Part shown: piece by piece, positions 49,929 through 59,138 of the stretch | Layout of the letters: every line of letters starts with the position of its first letter | Numbering within the stretch: position 1 is the stretch's first letter | Origin: an uncultured Desulfomicrobiaceae bacterium | Lineage (GTDB): Bacteria > Desulfobacterota > Desulfovibrionia > Desulfovibrionales > Desulfomicrobiaceae | Reading direction: 5' to 3' | Length of the DNA stretch: 64,000 nucleotides | Assembly: GCA_937989665.1 (NCBI GenBank) | Contig: CALKRN010000007.1 | Coordinates: 1 to 64,000 of the forward strand | Program-made: the position numbers and the translations under genes | The notes under the pieces: model-generated | Databases searched by the model: none | Seen by the model: only the letters and a program-made list of their open reading frames with translations | What the model was told of the DNA's origin: nothing

Positions 49929-50311
49929 TGCTTCACCCCCTTCGGATCCACGTGACAATCCCAGCAATATGGGCTGACAGCCACGGAAGTATGGCATTTG
50001 TCACAAAATTTATCTTTATTTTCATGACACTTCAAACAAGTTTTGGTCAACGACTTTGCATATGTCTGATGTGTAAAGGAAGAATGATATTCATGCATCC
50101 CGTTGCGAACAACTTCATCCCGCCATTCGTTGAGCATCGCCATATGCTCTGCACGCATGTACTCGACATTCTCCACACATTCTTTCGCCATGCGCGGTTT
50201 TTCGAGCTCTGGCTTTACGTATGCCGCCCGCCCGATGTTATTCCAAAAAGGATAGGTCATAAAGACCACAAACACGGCAAGGCCAGTCAAAATTTTTCCC
50301 TTGTCGTACAT
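49925..50311 (-). CDS. dsrJ: DsrJ, triheme cytochrome c
   Basis: 128 residues. The N-terminal helix (GKILTGLAVFVVFMTYPFW) is an uncleaved signal anchor. Three c-type haem motifs follow: CLKCH, CDKCH and CWDCH at about 93-120. One DsrJ haem is known to have unusual His/Cys-type coordination in other organisms; the residue giving it (Cys in AKECVENVEYM is a candidate) is inference. It starts at the last base of the dsrK stop (1-bp overlap). Confidence 0.95.
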   Translation of the reverse strand: MYDKGKILTGLAVFVVFMTYPFWNNIGRAAYVKPELEKPRMAKECVENVEYMRAEHMAMLNEWRDEVVRNGMHEYHSSFTHQTYAKSLTKTCLKCHENKDKFCDKCHTSVAVSPYCWDCHVDPKGVKQ

Positions 50312-51942
50312 TATTCATCCTCCTTTCCGGGCAGGTCCTCACCACGCAAGTTGACTTCCCGCTCCTTCTCCCCAGGGATGACTAGGGCGTTCCCCACCAA
50401 CTCGTGGAGACCACACACCGTCACTTCTGGAACCCAATACTTCATGGTCCCTGGCAGTACTGCCCGGTCAATAGCACATACGCAACCGAGCATGTTCACT
50501 CCATACTTCTCGTGGACATACTTAACTGCGCTGGCACGCGGCAGTCCGCCCATCATCCGCAGTTCTTCACACTCTCCGGCGTTAAGCCCAGCGCCACCGC
50601 CGCAGCAGAACGTTTCTTCTCGGATCGTGCCCGGAGGCATATCCGTAAACTTATCTACAACATGACGGATAATATAACGCGGCTCTTCAAAAAGGCCCAT
50701 ACCGCGAGAAGTATTACAGGAGTCATGCCAAGTAAGATGGATACCGGCATTGCGGCTCTTATCGAGATTGAGCTTTCCATGCTTGATAAGATCCGCAGTA
50801 AACTCCGTAATATGGATCATCTTTGTACTTGCAGCATGCTGAAACACTGTCCCTGTAATAGGATTTTTTGGAACAGTCATATTGGACGACTGAAATTCTG
50901 GACCATTGAGAGTATCCATATACTGATGGAGTACACGCCACATATGACCGCATTCACCGCCAATGATCCATTTCACCCCAAGACGGGCGGCTTCCATATA
51001 GATTTTCGAGTTAAGACGCTTCATCGTCTCATGGGAGGTAAAGAAACCAAAGTTACCTCCTTCCGAAGCATACGTCGACCAGGTCACGTCAAGGCCATAC
51101 TCTCGCTTGAGGTATTCAAAAAGAATGAGATACCCCATGCAGGTATACGTTCCTGGGTCAGCAAACACATCACCTGATGGCGTAACAAAAAGAATATCGG
51201 CGCCTTTCTTGTTGAACTGCGGCTCAGGGCGAATCCCGGTGATATCTTCGATATCATCACAAAAAAAGTCGATCATATCGAAGAAAGCGTGCGGCTGGAT
51301 CCCCAAATGGTTTCCCGTGCGGTAACAATTGGCCACCGGCGTCGCGATCCAGTCAATGTTAAGCCCGAGCAGATTGATAAGCTCACGGCCCATAATGGTA
51401 ATCTCTGCCGTATCGATGCCATACGGACAAAAGACAGAACAACGACGGCACTCACTGCACTGAAAAAGATAGTACCACCATTCTTTGAGTACTTCTTCCG
51501 TCAATGGACGTGCACCAGCAAACTTACCAAGAAGCTTCCCAAAAGTAGTAAACTCACCTCGATACACAGAACGAATCAACTCAGCGCGAAGCACCGGCAT
51601 GTTCTTTGGATCGCCCGAACCGATAAAAAAATGGCACTTGTCAGCACAAGCACCGCAGCGCACGCAAATATCCATGAACACCTTAAAAGAGCGATATTTA
51701 TCAAGGCGTTCTCGAATACCGTTAAAGATAATTTCTTTCCAGTTTTCTGGAAGTTTCCAATCCTCATCAAGAGGATTCCACTTGCGAGCATGGGGTAGCC
51801 CTACGTAATTGAGGCTATCAGGATTGGCTGCATAACAGTAGCGACCGGGCTTGATATCTACCGGTACATCCATCCAATCCGCTTTAGGCGGTGTGTGGTT
51901 AATCTTCGCATAGAGTTCTTCAGGGCGTGGCAACGTGGACAT
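50311..51942 (-). CDS. dsrK: DsrK, HdrD-like catalytic subunit
   Basis: 543 residues. Two ferredoxin-type clusters: CVRCGACADKCHFF (about 92-105) and CSECRRCSVFCPYG (about 158-171). The C-terminal half has two CCG-type domains, the second with FCCGGGAGLNAGE near residue 450, which bind the special [4Fe-4S] centre used to reduce disulfide or trisulfide bonds as in heterodisulfide reductase. Its proposed substrate is DsrC trisulfide. It faces the cytoplasm and follows dsrM by 18 bp. Confidence 0.97.
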   Translation of the reverse strand: MSTLPRPEELYAKINHTPPKADWMDVPVDIKPGRYCYAANPDSLNYVGLPHARKWNPLDEDWKLPENWKEIIFNGIRERLDKYRSFKVFMDICVRCGACADKCHFFIGSGDPKNMPVLRAELIRSVYRGEFTTFGKLLGKFAGARPLTEEVLKEWWYYLFQCSECRRCSVFCPYGIDTAEITIMGRELINLLGLNIDWIATPVANCYRTGNHLGIQPHAFFDMIDFFCDDIEDITGIRPEPQFNKKGADILFVTPSGDVFADPGTYTCMGYLILFEYLKREYGLDVTWSTYASEGGNFGFFTSHETMKRLNSKIYMEAARLGVKWIIGGECGHMWRVLHQYMDTLNGPEFQSSNMTVPKNPITGTVFQHAASTKMIHITEFTADLIKHGKLNLDKSRNAGIHLTWHDSCNTSRGMGLFEEPRYIIRHVVDKFTDMPPGTIREETFCCGGGAGLNAGECEELRMMGGLPRASAVKYVHEKYGVNMLGCVCAIDRAVLPGTMKYWVPEVTVCGLHELVGNALVIPGEKEREVNLRGEDLPGKEDE

Positions 51943-51960
51943 GCGTTTGGCTCCTTACTC

Positions 51961-52959
51961 TCACAGAGGCTTTTCAACAGGAATTCCCTTTTCTACCATC
52001 TTTTCCCGGAACTCGTCCTCGTATTCTTCATATGTATGGTAATGGACATTTTCGAATTTCCAGGGATTGATGTGCCGGAACTTCCGCGAAGCACAATTCA
52101 TGTTCCGCGTCGGGCTCAAAAATACCCCGCCCATATGCATGAGCTTGCTGAGCGGAAAATAGATCAGCAGTACTGAAACCAAGAAGAGATGGACATAGAA
52201 GATGGCACCTATTCCTTGAGGAGCCTTCCAAGAGAAAGTCACTAACCCCATGGTAAGCTCTTTTACGGCCATAATGTCCACTTTAGCGAAATACCGCATG
52301 AAAATTCCGGAGAGACCGATCCCAAGAATCAAAAACAGCGGAAAATAATCCTGCACCTGAGAGATATACCGAATATTGGGAACAACCACCCGCCGCAAAA
52401 AGAGATACGTCACGGCAGCAATGAATACGAGGTCGGTTAAATACAGCGTTGGAGCAGCAATCTGAAGCATAGAATCGACCGATTCAATACCTCGGATGAG
52501 CGCCGGCACAGGTTCAGTAAAAAAGCGCATATGACGGAGAAAGATAATCAAGAACGAATAATGAAAGGCCAAGGCTCCCAGCCACAGCCATTTGCTCGAG
52601 GCATATCGCACCCGACCATCACTGTAGAGCTGGGGTTGATTGTTACGAAACAAGGACCGAAACAACAGCACTTCCAAAAGCATCCGCAGCACCACACCAG
52701 TCGTGGTGGAAGGATTTTCAATGGTGCTCTGTTTGATCCACGGCAAGGACTCCTGCTGTCCACAGGTGGTGGGAATGCAAAACGGCACTGCCGACTTCCC
52801 CCACTGCACCACGCGCCAGCAAAATCCCACCACAAACACGGCGGCGGCCAGGAATGGGATGTACAGACCAAAGGTCCGTTCCATACCCAAGGCCCCGGCA
52901 CCCACCAAGGCGATTGCCGCGAGGGCAAAGACCAGGAAGAGGGAGTAGAGCGCTTTCAT
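51961..52959 (-). CDS. dsrM: DsrM, NarI-like cytochrome b subunit
   Basis: 332 residues with about five or six membrane helices. It resembles the NarI/HdrE family: LGALAFHYSFLIIFLRHMRF (His residues for haem b), FMRYFAKVDI, and FYVHLFLVSVLLIYFPLSKLMH with further His ligands. DsrM accepts electrons from menaquinol and passes them to DsrK. It follows the RsbRD gene by about 47 bp. Confidence 0.95.
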   Translation of the reverse strand: MKALYSLFLVFALAAIALVGAGALGMERTFGLYIPFLAAAVFVVGFCWRVVQWGKSAVPFCIPTTCGQQESLPWIKQSTIENPSTTTGVVLRMLLEVLLFRSLFRNNQPQLYSDGRVRYASSKWLWLGALAFHYSFLIIFLRHMRFFTEPVPALIRGIESVDSMLQIAAPTLYLTDLVFIAAVTYLFLRRVVVPNIRYISQVQDYFPLFLILGIGLSGIFMRYFAKVDIMAVKELTMGLVTFSWKAPQGIGAIFYVHLFLVSVLLIYFPLSKLMHMGGVFLSPTRNMNCASRKFRHINPWKFENVHYHTYEEYEDEFREKMVEKGIPVEKPL

Positions 52960-53006
52960 GTACCATCTACCTCGCTATAGGGTTACACAAAAATATACCA
53001 ACGGGC

Positions 53007-53525
53007 CTACCCCGTAGAGTCCTCTTTCTGAATCAAATTCGCCTTTTCTAGAAGTTTATGCGTCCGGTCATAGAGTTGATTAGCCTTTTGTTGCCACAAA
53101 ATTTCTCGACATTCCATATAAATATCAAACCCTAGAAGCAGTAAACGATCGATACGAATATACCAATTATGAAGCAATGCATCCGCCTGCTCCGGAGAGA
53201 CAACCTGACAAGCTTCTCGATACAAAATTTCCTTCAATGCGGGAATAAAACAAAGGGCCGTGGAGGGGGAAAGCCCTTGCACGGCCCGAACGCGCAAAAT
53301 GCCATCTAGGTCCTGCCGACATTCCGTCTCGTCGGCTCCATCCATGAGTTTGCTCACGATACGTTCCGTATTCGTCCGAAAAATATAGCCTGCCGGATTG
53401 GCAAACCGGTTCGGCACCGATCCAAAAAACTTCGCCCCCTCTTCCGAATAGATACGCAGCAGGGCAGCAACCCATTCCTCGACGATGGCGCCACGGCGAT
53501 CTCGGAAGAGACGATCCAATTCCAT
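53007..53525 (-). CDS. RsbRD N-terminal-type protein, first gene of the dsrMKJOP operon
   Basis: 172 residues. The whole length reads as an RsbRD-like N-terminal domain: MELDRLFRDRRGAIVEEWVA, RFANPAGYIFRTNTERIVSK, SPSTALCFIPALKEILYREA. Domains of this type are helical four-bundle sensors of the non-haem globin class. No STAS or kinase domain follows. Similar genes occur upstream of dsrMKJOP in other sulfate reducers; the role there is unknown, and a sensor or assembly factor is possible. The ATG at 53525 has AAAGGAG upstream. Confidence 0.82.
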   Translation of the reverse strand: MELDRLFRDRRGAIVEEWVAALLRIYSEEGAKFFGSVPNRFANPAGYIFRTNTERIVSKLMDGADETECRQDLDGILRVRAVQGLSPSTALCFIPALKEILYREACQVVSPEQADALLHNWYIRIDRLLLLGFDIYMECREILWQQKANQLYDRTHKLLEKANLIQKEDSTG

Positions 53526-53843
53526 AAGGGGCTCCTTTGAAAAGAAAGGGCACCAATGAGTATCCACAGTGGGCCCGCAATTGCGGGGGGTTGTAAAGAA
53601 GGGGGTCATGGAGGTCAAGCTGTTCGTGAAAAAAGCGACAAGGAGCCGCCCATCCCGTGGTCTCCCTGCCGGTCCCCAAAAATACACAGCCACGGCAGGG
53701 GCATCTCCCAAGGCTCTGTGTCTCTATCCGCTCAAGGCGAGCACCCGCCTCGCCCCCGAGGACGAAGACGCCTCCAGAAGGACTAGGCTTTTCGCTCAAG
53801 GTTTGATAGGAGAGCAACTTCTGCCACAGAAATCTGACCAACG
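53526..53843. other. Divergent intergenic region between the dsrMKJOP operon and lptD
   Basis: About 318 bp. It contains the dsr-side promoter and palindrome listed below. No other gene is supported. A promoter for lptD must lie here but none is obvious. Confidence 0.5.
53574..53618 (-). promoter_or_regulatory. Promoter of the RsbRD-dsrMKJOP operon with a palindrome at the start site
   Basis: Minus strand TTGACC (53618-53613), 17 bases, TACAAC (53595-53590): a good sigma-70 match. Two bases beyond the -10 box begins CCCGCAATTGCGGG (53587-53574), a perfect 14-bp palindrome that covers the expected transcription start. That is a classic repressor position. Confidence 0.65.
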
Positions 53844-56063
53844 ATGCCTATTTATTTCGCCATACTCTTTTGCCTTCTCGCCCATCCCCTCCTGGCCCAA
53901 ACCCCGCCAGGTACGTGGCGGATGACTGCAGATCGTACCGTGGCCAGCCACGACCGCCAGTACGTGGAGGCCTTTGGCAGTGTCCAGGTGGAACGCGGCG
54001 ATGACTTCATCAAGGCCGAATACGCCCGCTACTACCAGGCCTCCCGGTGGGTCTATCTGCGTGGCAATATCGAAGCAAAACTGAGCGGCGATTACCTGCG
54101 CGCCGAAGAGGCGGAATTCGACCTCGCCACCAACCGCGGCTGGCTCAAAAACGGCACCGTCTTTCTCGCGAGCCCCCATATGTACTTCTCCGGGGAGTTA
54201 CTCAAGCGCACCGCCAAAGACGCCTACGAATTCCGCGAAGCCACGGTCACCGTGTGCGACGGCGACCGTCCGGCCTGGTCCATCGCCACCTCCCAGGGGG
54301 CCATTACCCTCGATGGGTATGCCCAATTATGGAACCCCCGCATCCAAATCCTTGGCCAGCCTGTCGCCTATGCCCCCTATGCCATCATCCCCGTCAAGAC
54401 GAAACGGCAAAGCGGCTTCCTTTTGCCAGAAACAAGCCTCAGCAAGCAATTGGGACTGGTCATCAACCAGCCCTACTACCAGGTCCTTGATGAGGAAAGC
54501 GACGTGACCCTTTATGCGAATCTGATGACCGAAAAAGGCCTCATGCTGGGGGCAGAATATCGCCTCACCCCGGACATCTATTCCAAGGGATTGCTGCGTG
54601 TCGACTACCTCTACGACAACCAAATTGAAGGGACCTCCCCCTACCGGGACAACGATGGCATGGAGCGCGTCAACCGCCACCGCTACTGGTTGCGCGGCAA
54701 GTATGACGGCTATCTTGGAGATCCGGACCTCGGTCTCAAAATCGATCTCGATTGGCTCTCGGATCAGGACTATCTGCGCGACTTCGGCCACGGTTATTCG
54801 GGCTTTCGCAAGAGCCGCAAGGCCTTTCTCGAGGCCTTTGGCCGCGACATCGCCGATCGCGATGATAAAAAACGCGTCAACCGCCTCCTCCTCTCCCGCA
54901 ACTGGGCCCATTTTGGCCTCTTTGGCCTCGTAGAATTCATTCAAAACCTTGAATACGGGAGCAATAACGACAACCCCGGCATGACCAAGGACCGCAACCC
55001 CACCCTCCAGCGACTCCCGCAGCTCGATGCCTACCTCTACCAAACCGAACTCGGCGACACCCCTTTTACCCTCGAAGGCGAAGCGCAGCTGGTCTCGTTC
55101 TGGCGTGAATACGGGACCACCGGCACCCGTCTCGACCTCCACCCCACCGTGGGTCTGGCCCTCCACGAAGAGTGGTTCTCTTTCCTCCCCAAACTTGGGG
55201 TCCGCGGCACCTTCTACGACATTGATCGCTTTGAAAACGAACCCCTCGAAGTCGATACCCGCAGCAACACCCGCTTCCGCGGCCTGTGGGACTTCTCCTC
55301 CTCTCTGTCTACCGAGCTCTTTCGAGTCTTCCCCCTCGCCGCAACGAGTGAACCCGGTCGCTGGCAGGCCATCCGCCATGCCGTTCAGCCCCGCCTCTCT
55401 TACCACTACATCCCTTACCGCGACCACGAGAGTCTTCCCTTCTTTGATCGCACGGACCGGGTCAATGCCACCAACGCGCTGCGCTATAGCATCACCAATG
55501 TCTTTACTCGCAAGACCCAAGGGGAAAACGGGGCCCCGGACTTTGCAGAAATAGCCCGCATCAAGCTCGAACAAGGTGTTGAAATTCGCGAGGCACGACG
55601 CACCGAAGACCTCGACCGCTATCCCCGCCGCCCCTGGACTGACCTCCTCTTGGAGGCCTCCACCAGCCTCACCCCCTGGCTCACCCTCACGGATCGCACC
55701 TGGTTTTCTCCCTATGCGGCCAAGGTCACAGAGCACGAGCACGTTCTCGTGGCCGCATGGCCCTCCCGGGGCTATGTCTTGTTTGGCCTCGACTTTCTTG
55801 CCCCCATGGATGAATTCCTGCGCCAAGAGCAGGAGCGCCAAAACATCGCCCATTTAGGGGCAGGTTGGAACTTCGGTGGCGGCTGGAGCACGGCACTCAC
55901 CTACCGCACCGACTGGGAGGCCGGAGCCGACCTGGAAAAGACCGTGGCCGTGCGCTACCGACACCAATGCTTTGATATCGAGTCCAGCTGGTCGCGCACG
56001 GACACCGACACCCGCCTCGAATTCCGCCTCTTTCTCGACCAGCTCGGAGGCATCGAACGATGA
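53844..56063 (+). CDS. lptD: LPS-assembly protein LptD
   Basis: 739 residues. A Sec signal is at 1-18 (PIYFAILFCLLAHPLLAQ). The N-terminal OstA-like domain (about 25-170, with VEAFGSVQVERGDDFIKAEY) receives LPS from LptA. The long C-terminal beta-barrel is marked by LGLVINQPYYQVLDEESDVT and GLMLGAEYRLTPDIYSKG and by an amphipathic pattern to the end. It inserts LPS into the outer leaflet with LptE. It confirms a Gram-negative outer membrane. No strong ribosome site is visible. The stop overlaps mutL by 4 bp. Confidence 0.93.
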   Translation: MPIYFAILFCLLAHPLLAQTPPGTWRMTADRTVASHDRQYVEAFGSVQVERGDDFIKAEYARYYQASRWVYLRGNIEAKLSGDYLRAEEAEFDLATNRGWLKNGTVFLASPHMYFSGELLKRTAKDAYEFREATVTVCDGDRPAWSIATSQGAITLDGYAQLWNPRIQILGQPVAYAPYAIIPVKTKRQSGFLLPETSLSKQLGLVINQPYYQVLDEESDVTLYANLMTEKGLMLGAEYRLTPDIYSKGLLRVDYLYDNQIEGTSPYRDNDGMERVNRHRYWLRGKYDGYLGDPDLGLKIDLDWLSDQDYLRDFGHGYSGFRKSRKAFLEAFGRDIADRDDKKRVNRLLLSRNWAHFGLFGLVEFIQNLEYGSNNDNPGMTKDRNPTLQRLPQLDAYLYQTELGDTPFTLEGEAQLVSFWREYGTTGTRLDLHPTVGLALHEEWFSFLPKLGVRGTFYDIDRFENEPLEVDTRSNTRFRGLWDFSSSLSTELFRVFPLAATSEPGRWQAIRHAVQPRLSYHYIPYRDHESLPFFDRTDRVNATNALRYSITNVFTRKTQGENGAPDFAEIARIKLEQGVEIREARRTEDLDRYPRRPWTDLLLEASTSLTPWLTLTDRTWFSPYAAKVTEHEHVLVAAWPSRGYVLFGLDFLAPMDEFLRQEQERQNIAHLGAGWNFGGGWSTALTYRTDWEAGADLEKTVAVRYRHQCFDIESSWSRTDTDTRLEFRLFLDQLGGIER

Positions 56064-57835
56064 CCCCGCCGCGCATCCAGCCCCTTTCTGAAGCCCTCCA
56101 AAACCACATTGCCGCTGGCGAGGTGGTGGAACGACCGGCCAGCGTCCTCAAAGAACTCCTCGACAATGCCCTCGATGCTGGGGCCACACGCATCGACGTC
56201 CATGTCGATGGCGGCGGCCAAACCCGAATCCACGTCGCCGATAACGGCCACGGCATCGTCCCCGAAGACCTCCCCCTCGCCCTCACCCGTCATGCCACGA
56301 GTAAAATCCGCGCCGTCGAAGACCTCTTTGCCATCCGTACCCTCGGCTTTCGCGGCGAGGCCCTGGCCTCCATCGCCAGTGTCGCCCGGTTGTCTCTTGC
56401 CAGCAGCACCGACGCCGGTGAAGGAATGGCCATCGAGGCCAGCTTCGGTCACCTCGGAGACCCCTCGCCCCGGGCCATGCCACGCGGCACAGAAGTCACT
56501 GTCCGGGACCTCTTTGCCAACCTCCCTGCCCGCCTCAAATTTCTGCGCACCCCGGCCACCGAGGCCCGCAAGTGTCAAGAAACCTTCCAACGCCTCGCCC
56601 TCATCCACCTGCAGACGGAGATGTGCCTCACCATGGGCGGGCGTCTTGTGCACCATCTGTCCCCTGCCGCTGACCTCGCCTCCCGCCTCGCCCAGCTCTG
56701 GCCGCAGGAGGTCGTCTCTGCAATGCAGCCCGTATGCCAGGGGCAAGGCGCGGTTCGTGTCCGCGGCCTTTTGGGAGACCCCAGCCTCGCCCAAGCCCGA
56801 CCCGACCGCATCCTGCTGGCAGTCAACGGCCGCCCCATCCAGGACAAACTCCTCCTGCGGGCCGTGCGTGAGGCCTATAGCGGCAAGCTCCTGCGCACCG
56901 AATATCCCCAAGCTGTCCTCCACCTCGAGTTGGACCCCGAACTTGTGGACGTCAACGTCCATCCCGCGAAGATCGAAGTCCGCTTTCAGGACGAAGGCCT
57001 CGTCTTCCGTACCGTGCTCGCCACCCTCTCCCGCTCCCTGCGGCCAGCCCCTGTCCAAGTCCCCGACACCGTTGCCTCACGACGCCCCTCGTGCGCACCG
57101 CCCATGACCACCCCAAAGGGCCCCAAATTTGCCCACACGCGCCTGGCCGAACACCTCGGAGCGGCCGAGGCCCCGGCCCCATTTGGCACCCCAGCACCCC
57201 ACGCACTCCAACCAAGCACGCAACTTTGCCCTAAAACCACCGACAAAACGACGTTCCCCCCCCCTCAGCCCGAGGCGGTCCATTTTCCATCTCCCTCCCT
57301 CCCCTGGCGGTACGCCGGACAAGTGGCGGCCACCTATCTAGTCCTGCTGGGCGACAACGAGATCCTGCTCCTCGACCAACACGCCGCCCATGAACGAGTG
57401 CTATGGCATACCCTGGTTGCAGCGCCAGGGAGCACCCAAGATCTCCTTGTTCCCCTCTCGGTGCCGCTGCACCCCTCCCACGAGAATGTCCTCGAGGCCC
57501 TCTGGGGAGAGCTTCACGCCCTCGGCTTTGGCCTTACCCGCCACGCCTCATCCCTCGAAATCCATCGCATCCCCCACCTGCTCACCGTCTCCCAAGCCAA
57601 GGGCTTTCTCACCGACGTCCTTCTCGGCAAGGCCCGAGACCTCCATACCCTACGCGCCCAGATGGCCTGCCATGGGGCGGTGCGCGCCGGCGACCCCCTC
57701 GCTCCAGCTGAAGCCGAGGCCTTGCTGGCTGCGTGGTGGGCCGTGCCAGAGCGTGATTTTTGTCCCCATGGCCGCCCCACTGTTGTCCGCTTGGGGACCG
57801 AGGCCCTGGAAAAACTCTTCAAACGCCGTGGATAG
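56060..57835 (+). CDS. mutL: DNA mismatch repair protein MutL
   Basis: 591 residues. The N-terminal GHKL ATPase has IAAGEVVERPASVLKELLDN, VADNGHGI and TRHATSKI, then GFRGEALASIASV. A Pro-rich linker spans about 330-420. The C-terminal domain begins near LPWRYAGQVAATYLVLLGDN and includes QHAAHERVLW with the Gln-His-Ala-x-x-Glu motif of MutL. The DQHAAHERVL form fits endonuclease-type MutL. MutS is not in the window. Confidence 0.95.
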   Translation: MTPPRIQPLSEALQNHIAAGEVVERPASVLKELLDNALDAGATRIDVHVDGGGQTRIHVADNGHGIVPEDLPLALTRHATSKIRAVEDLFAIRTLGFRGEALASIASVARLSLASSTDAGEGMAIEASFGHLGDPSPRAMPRGTEVTVRDLFANLPARLKFLRTPATEARKCQETFQRLALIHLQTEMCLTMGGRLVHHLSPAADLASRLAQLWPQEVVSAMQPVCQGQGAVRVRGLLGDPSLAQARPDRILLAVNGRPIQDKLLLRAVREAYSGKLLRTEYPQAVLHLELDPELVDVNVHPAKIEVRFQDEGLVFRTVLATLSRSLRPAPVQVPDTVASRRPSCAPPMTTPKGPKFAHTRLAEHLGAAEAPAPFGTPAPHALQPSTQLCPKTTDKTTFPPPQPEAVHFPSPSLPWRYAGQVAATYLVLLGDNEILLLDQHAAHERVLWHTLVAAPGSTQDLLVPLSVPLHPSHENVLEALWGELHALGFGLTRHASSLEIHRIPHLLTVSQAKGFLTDVLLGKARDLHTLRAQMACHGAVRAGDPLAPAEAEALLAAWWAVPERDFCPHGRPTVVRLGTEALEKLFKRRG

Positions 57836-57860
57836 TCCCGTTCTCAAAGGAGGCTCGCAC

Positions 57861-59138
57861 GTGAACATCCTTGTTGTAGGCAGTGGCGGTCGGGAACACG
57901 CCTTGGCGTGGAAGCTCCGCCAAAGTCCGCATACCTCCCAGCTCTTCATCGCCCCAGGCAATGGCGGCACCGCTTCCTTGGGCACCAATGTCCCCATCGC
58001 TGACACGGATATCGTTGGCCTAGCCCATTTTGCGCAAGCCCACGACATTGGCCTTGTGGTTGTTGGCCCCGAGGCCCCCCTTGTTGGCGGCCTCGCAGAC
58101 GCCCTGGCAGCCAAAGGCATCCCCTGTTTTGGTCCGCGCGCCTGGCCAGCCCAGCTTGAAGGCTCCAAGGCCTTTGCCAAAGAAAGGATGCGCGCCGCTG
58201 GTATCCCCACCGCGGCCTTTCAGGTCTTCGAGGACCTTGCTACAGCGCGCCACTCCCTCCGGCAGGCACCTCTGCCCATTGTCCTCAAGGCCGATGGCCT
58301 GGCCGCAGGCAAAGGCGTCGTCGTGGCCCATAGCCTCGCAGAAGCAGACGCTGCCCTGGAGGCGATGATGGTGGCCAAGGCCTTTGGTCGTGCTGGCGAG
58401 CGGGTGGTCATGGAAGAGGCCCTGGAGGGCGAGGAGGTGTCCCTCCTCGCCCTGTGCGACGGCGAACGCGTGGCGGTCCTCCCCTCGGCCCAGGACCATA
58501 AACGAGTGGGCGACGGCGACACCGGTCCCAACACCGGCGGCATGGGGGCCTACAGCCCTGCGCCCATCCTCCCGGATGACGAGGCCCAAGCCGTGGCCGA
58601 ACAGGTCATCGTCCCCATGGTGCGCCACCTGAGCGCCCTCGGGCATCCCTTTGTCGGCGTGCTCTACGCTGGCCTCATGATGACGGCCCATGGGCCGATG
58701 GTTCTCGAATACAATGTGCGCTTCGGTGACCCCGAGACCCAACCCCTCATGCTGCGCCTTGAAAGCGACCTGGTAGAGCTTTTGCTCGCCTGCTGCCAGG
58801 GGAGGCTCGACCCGGCCACCGTGCGCTTCTCGCCCGAGCCCAGTTGCTGCGTCGTCCTCGCCGCTGCAGGCTACCCCGGGGCCTACCGCAAGGGGATGCC
58901 CATCACCGGCCTGGATGAGGCGGCCGCAGTCCCTGAGACAATGGTCTTCCACGCCGGCACCGCCATCCAAGACGGCCAACTGGTCACAAGCGGCGGCCGC
59001 GTGCTTGGGGTGACTGCCCGTGGCCGCGACCTGGTGGAGGCCCGGGAGCGCGCTTACACCGCTGCTCGCGCCATTTCTTTTGACGGCTGTTTTTTCCGCA
59101 CTGACATCGCTGCCAAAGGCATTAGGAGAACAGCATGA
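57861..59138 (+). CDS. purD: Phosphoribosylamine-glycine ligase
   Basis: 425 residues, starting at a GTG behind AAAGGAGG. It joins glycine to phosphoribosylamine with ATP. VNILVVGSGGREHALAWKL is the family start. The ATP-grasp core shows LPIVLKADGLAAGKGVVVA, PSAQDHKRVGDGDTGPNTGG and YNVRFGDPETQP. Complete length. The frame extends upstream into mutL, but those starts are inside that gene. Overlaps purE by 4 bp. Confidence 0.96.
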   Translation: MNILVVGSGGREHALAWKLRQSPHTSQLFIAPGNGGTASLGTNVPIADTDIVGLAHFAQAHDIGLVVVGPEAPLVGGLADALAAKGIPCFGPRAWPAQLEGSKAFAKERMRAAGIPTAAFQVFEDLATARHSLRQAPLPIVLKADGLAAGKGVVVAHSLAEADAALEAMMVAKAFGRAGERVVMEEALEGEEVSLLALCDGERVAVLPSAQDHKRVGDGDTGPNTGGMGAYSPAPILPDDEAQAVAEQVIVPMVRHLSALGHPFVGVLYAGLMMTAHGPMVLEYNVRFGDPETQPLMLRLESDLVELLLACCQGRLDPATVRFSPEPSCCVVLAAAGYPGAYRKGMPITGLDEAAAVPETMVFHAGTAIQDGQLVTSGGRVLGVTARGRDLVEARERAYTAARAISFDGCFFRTDIAAKGIRRTA

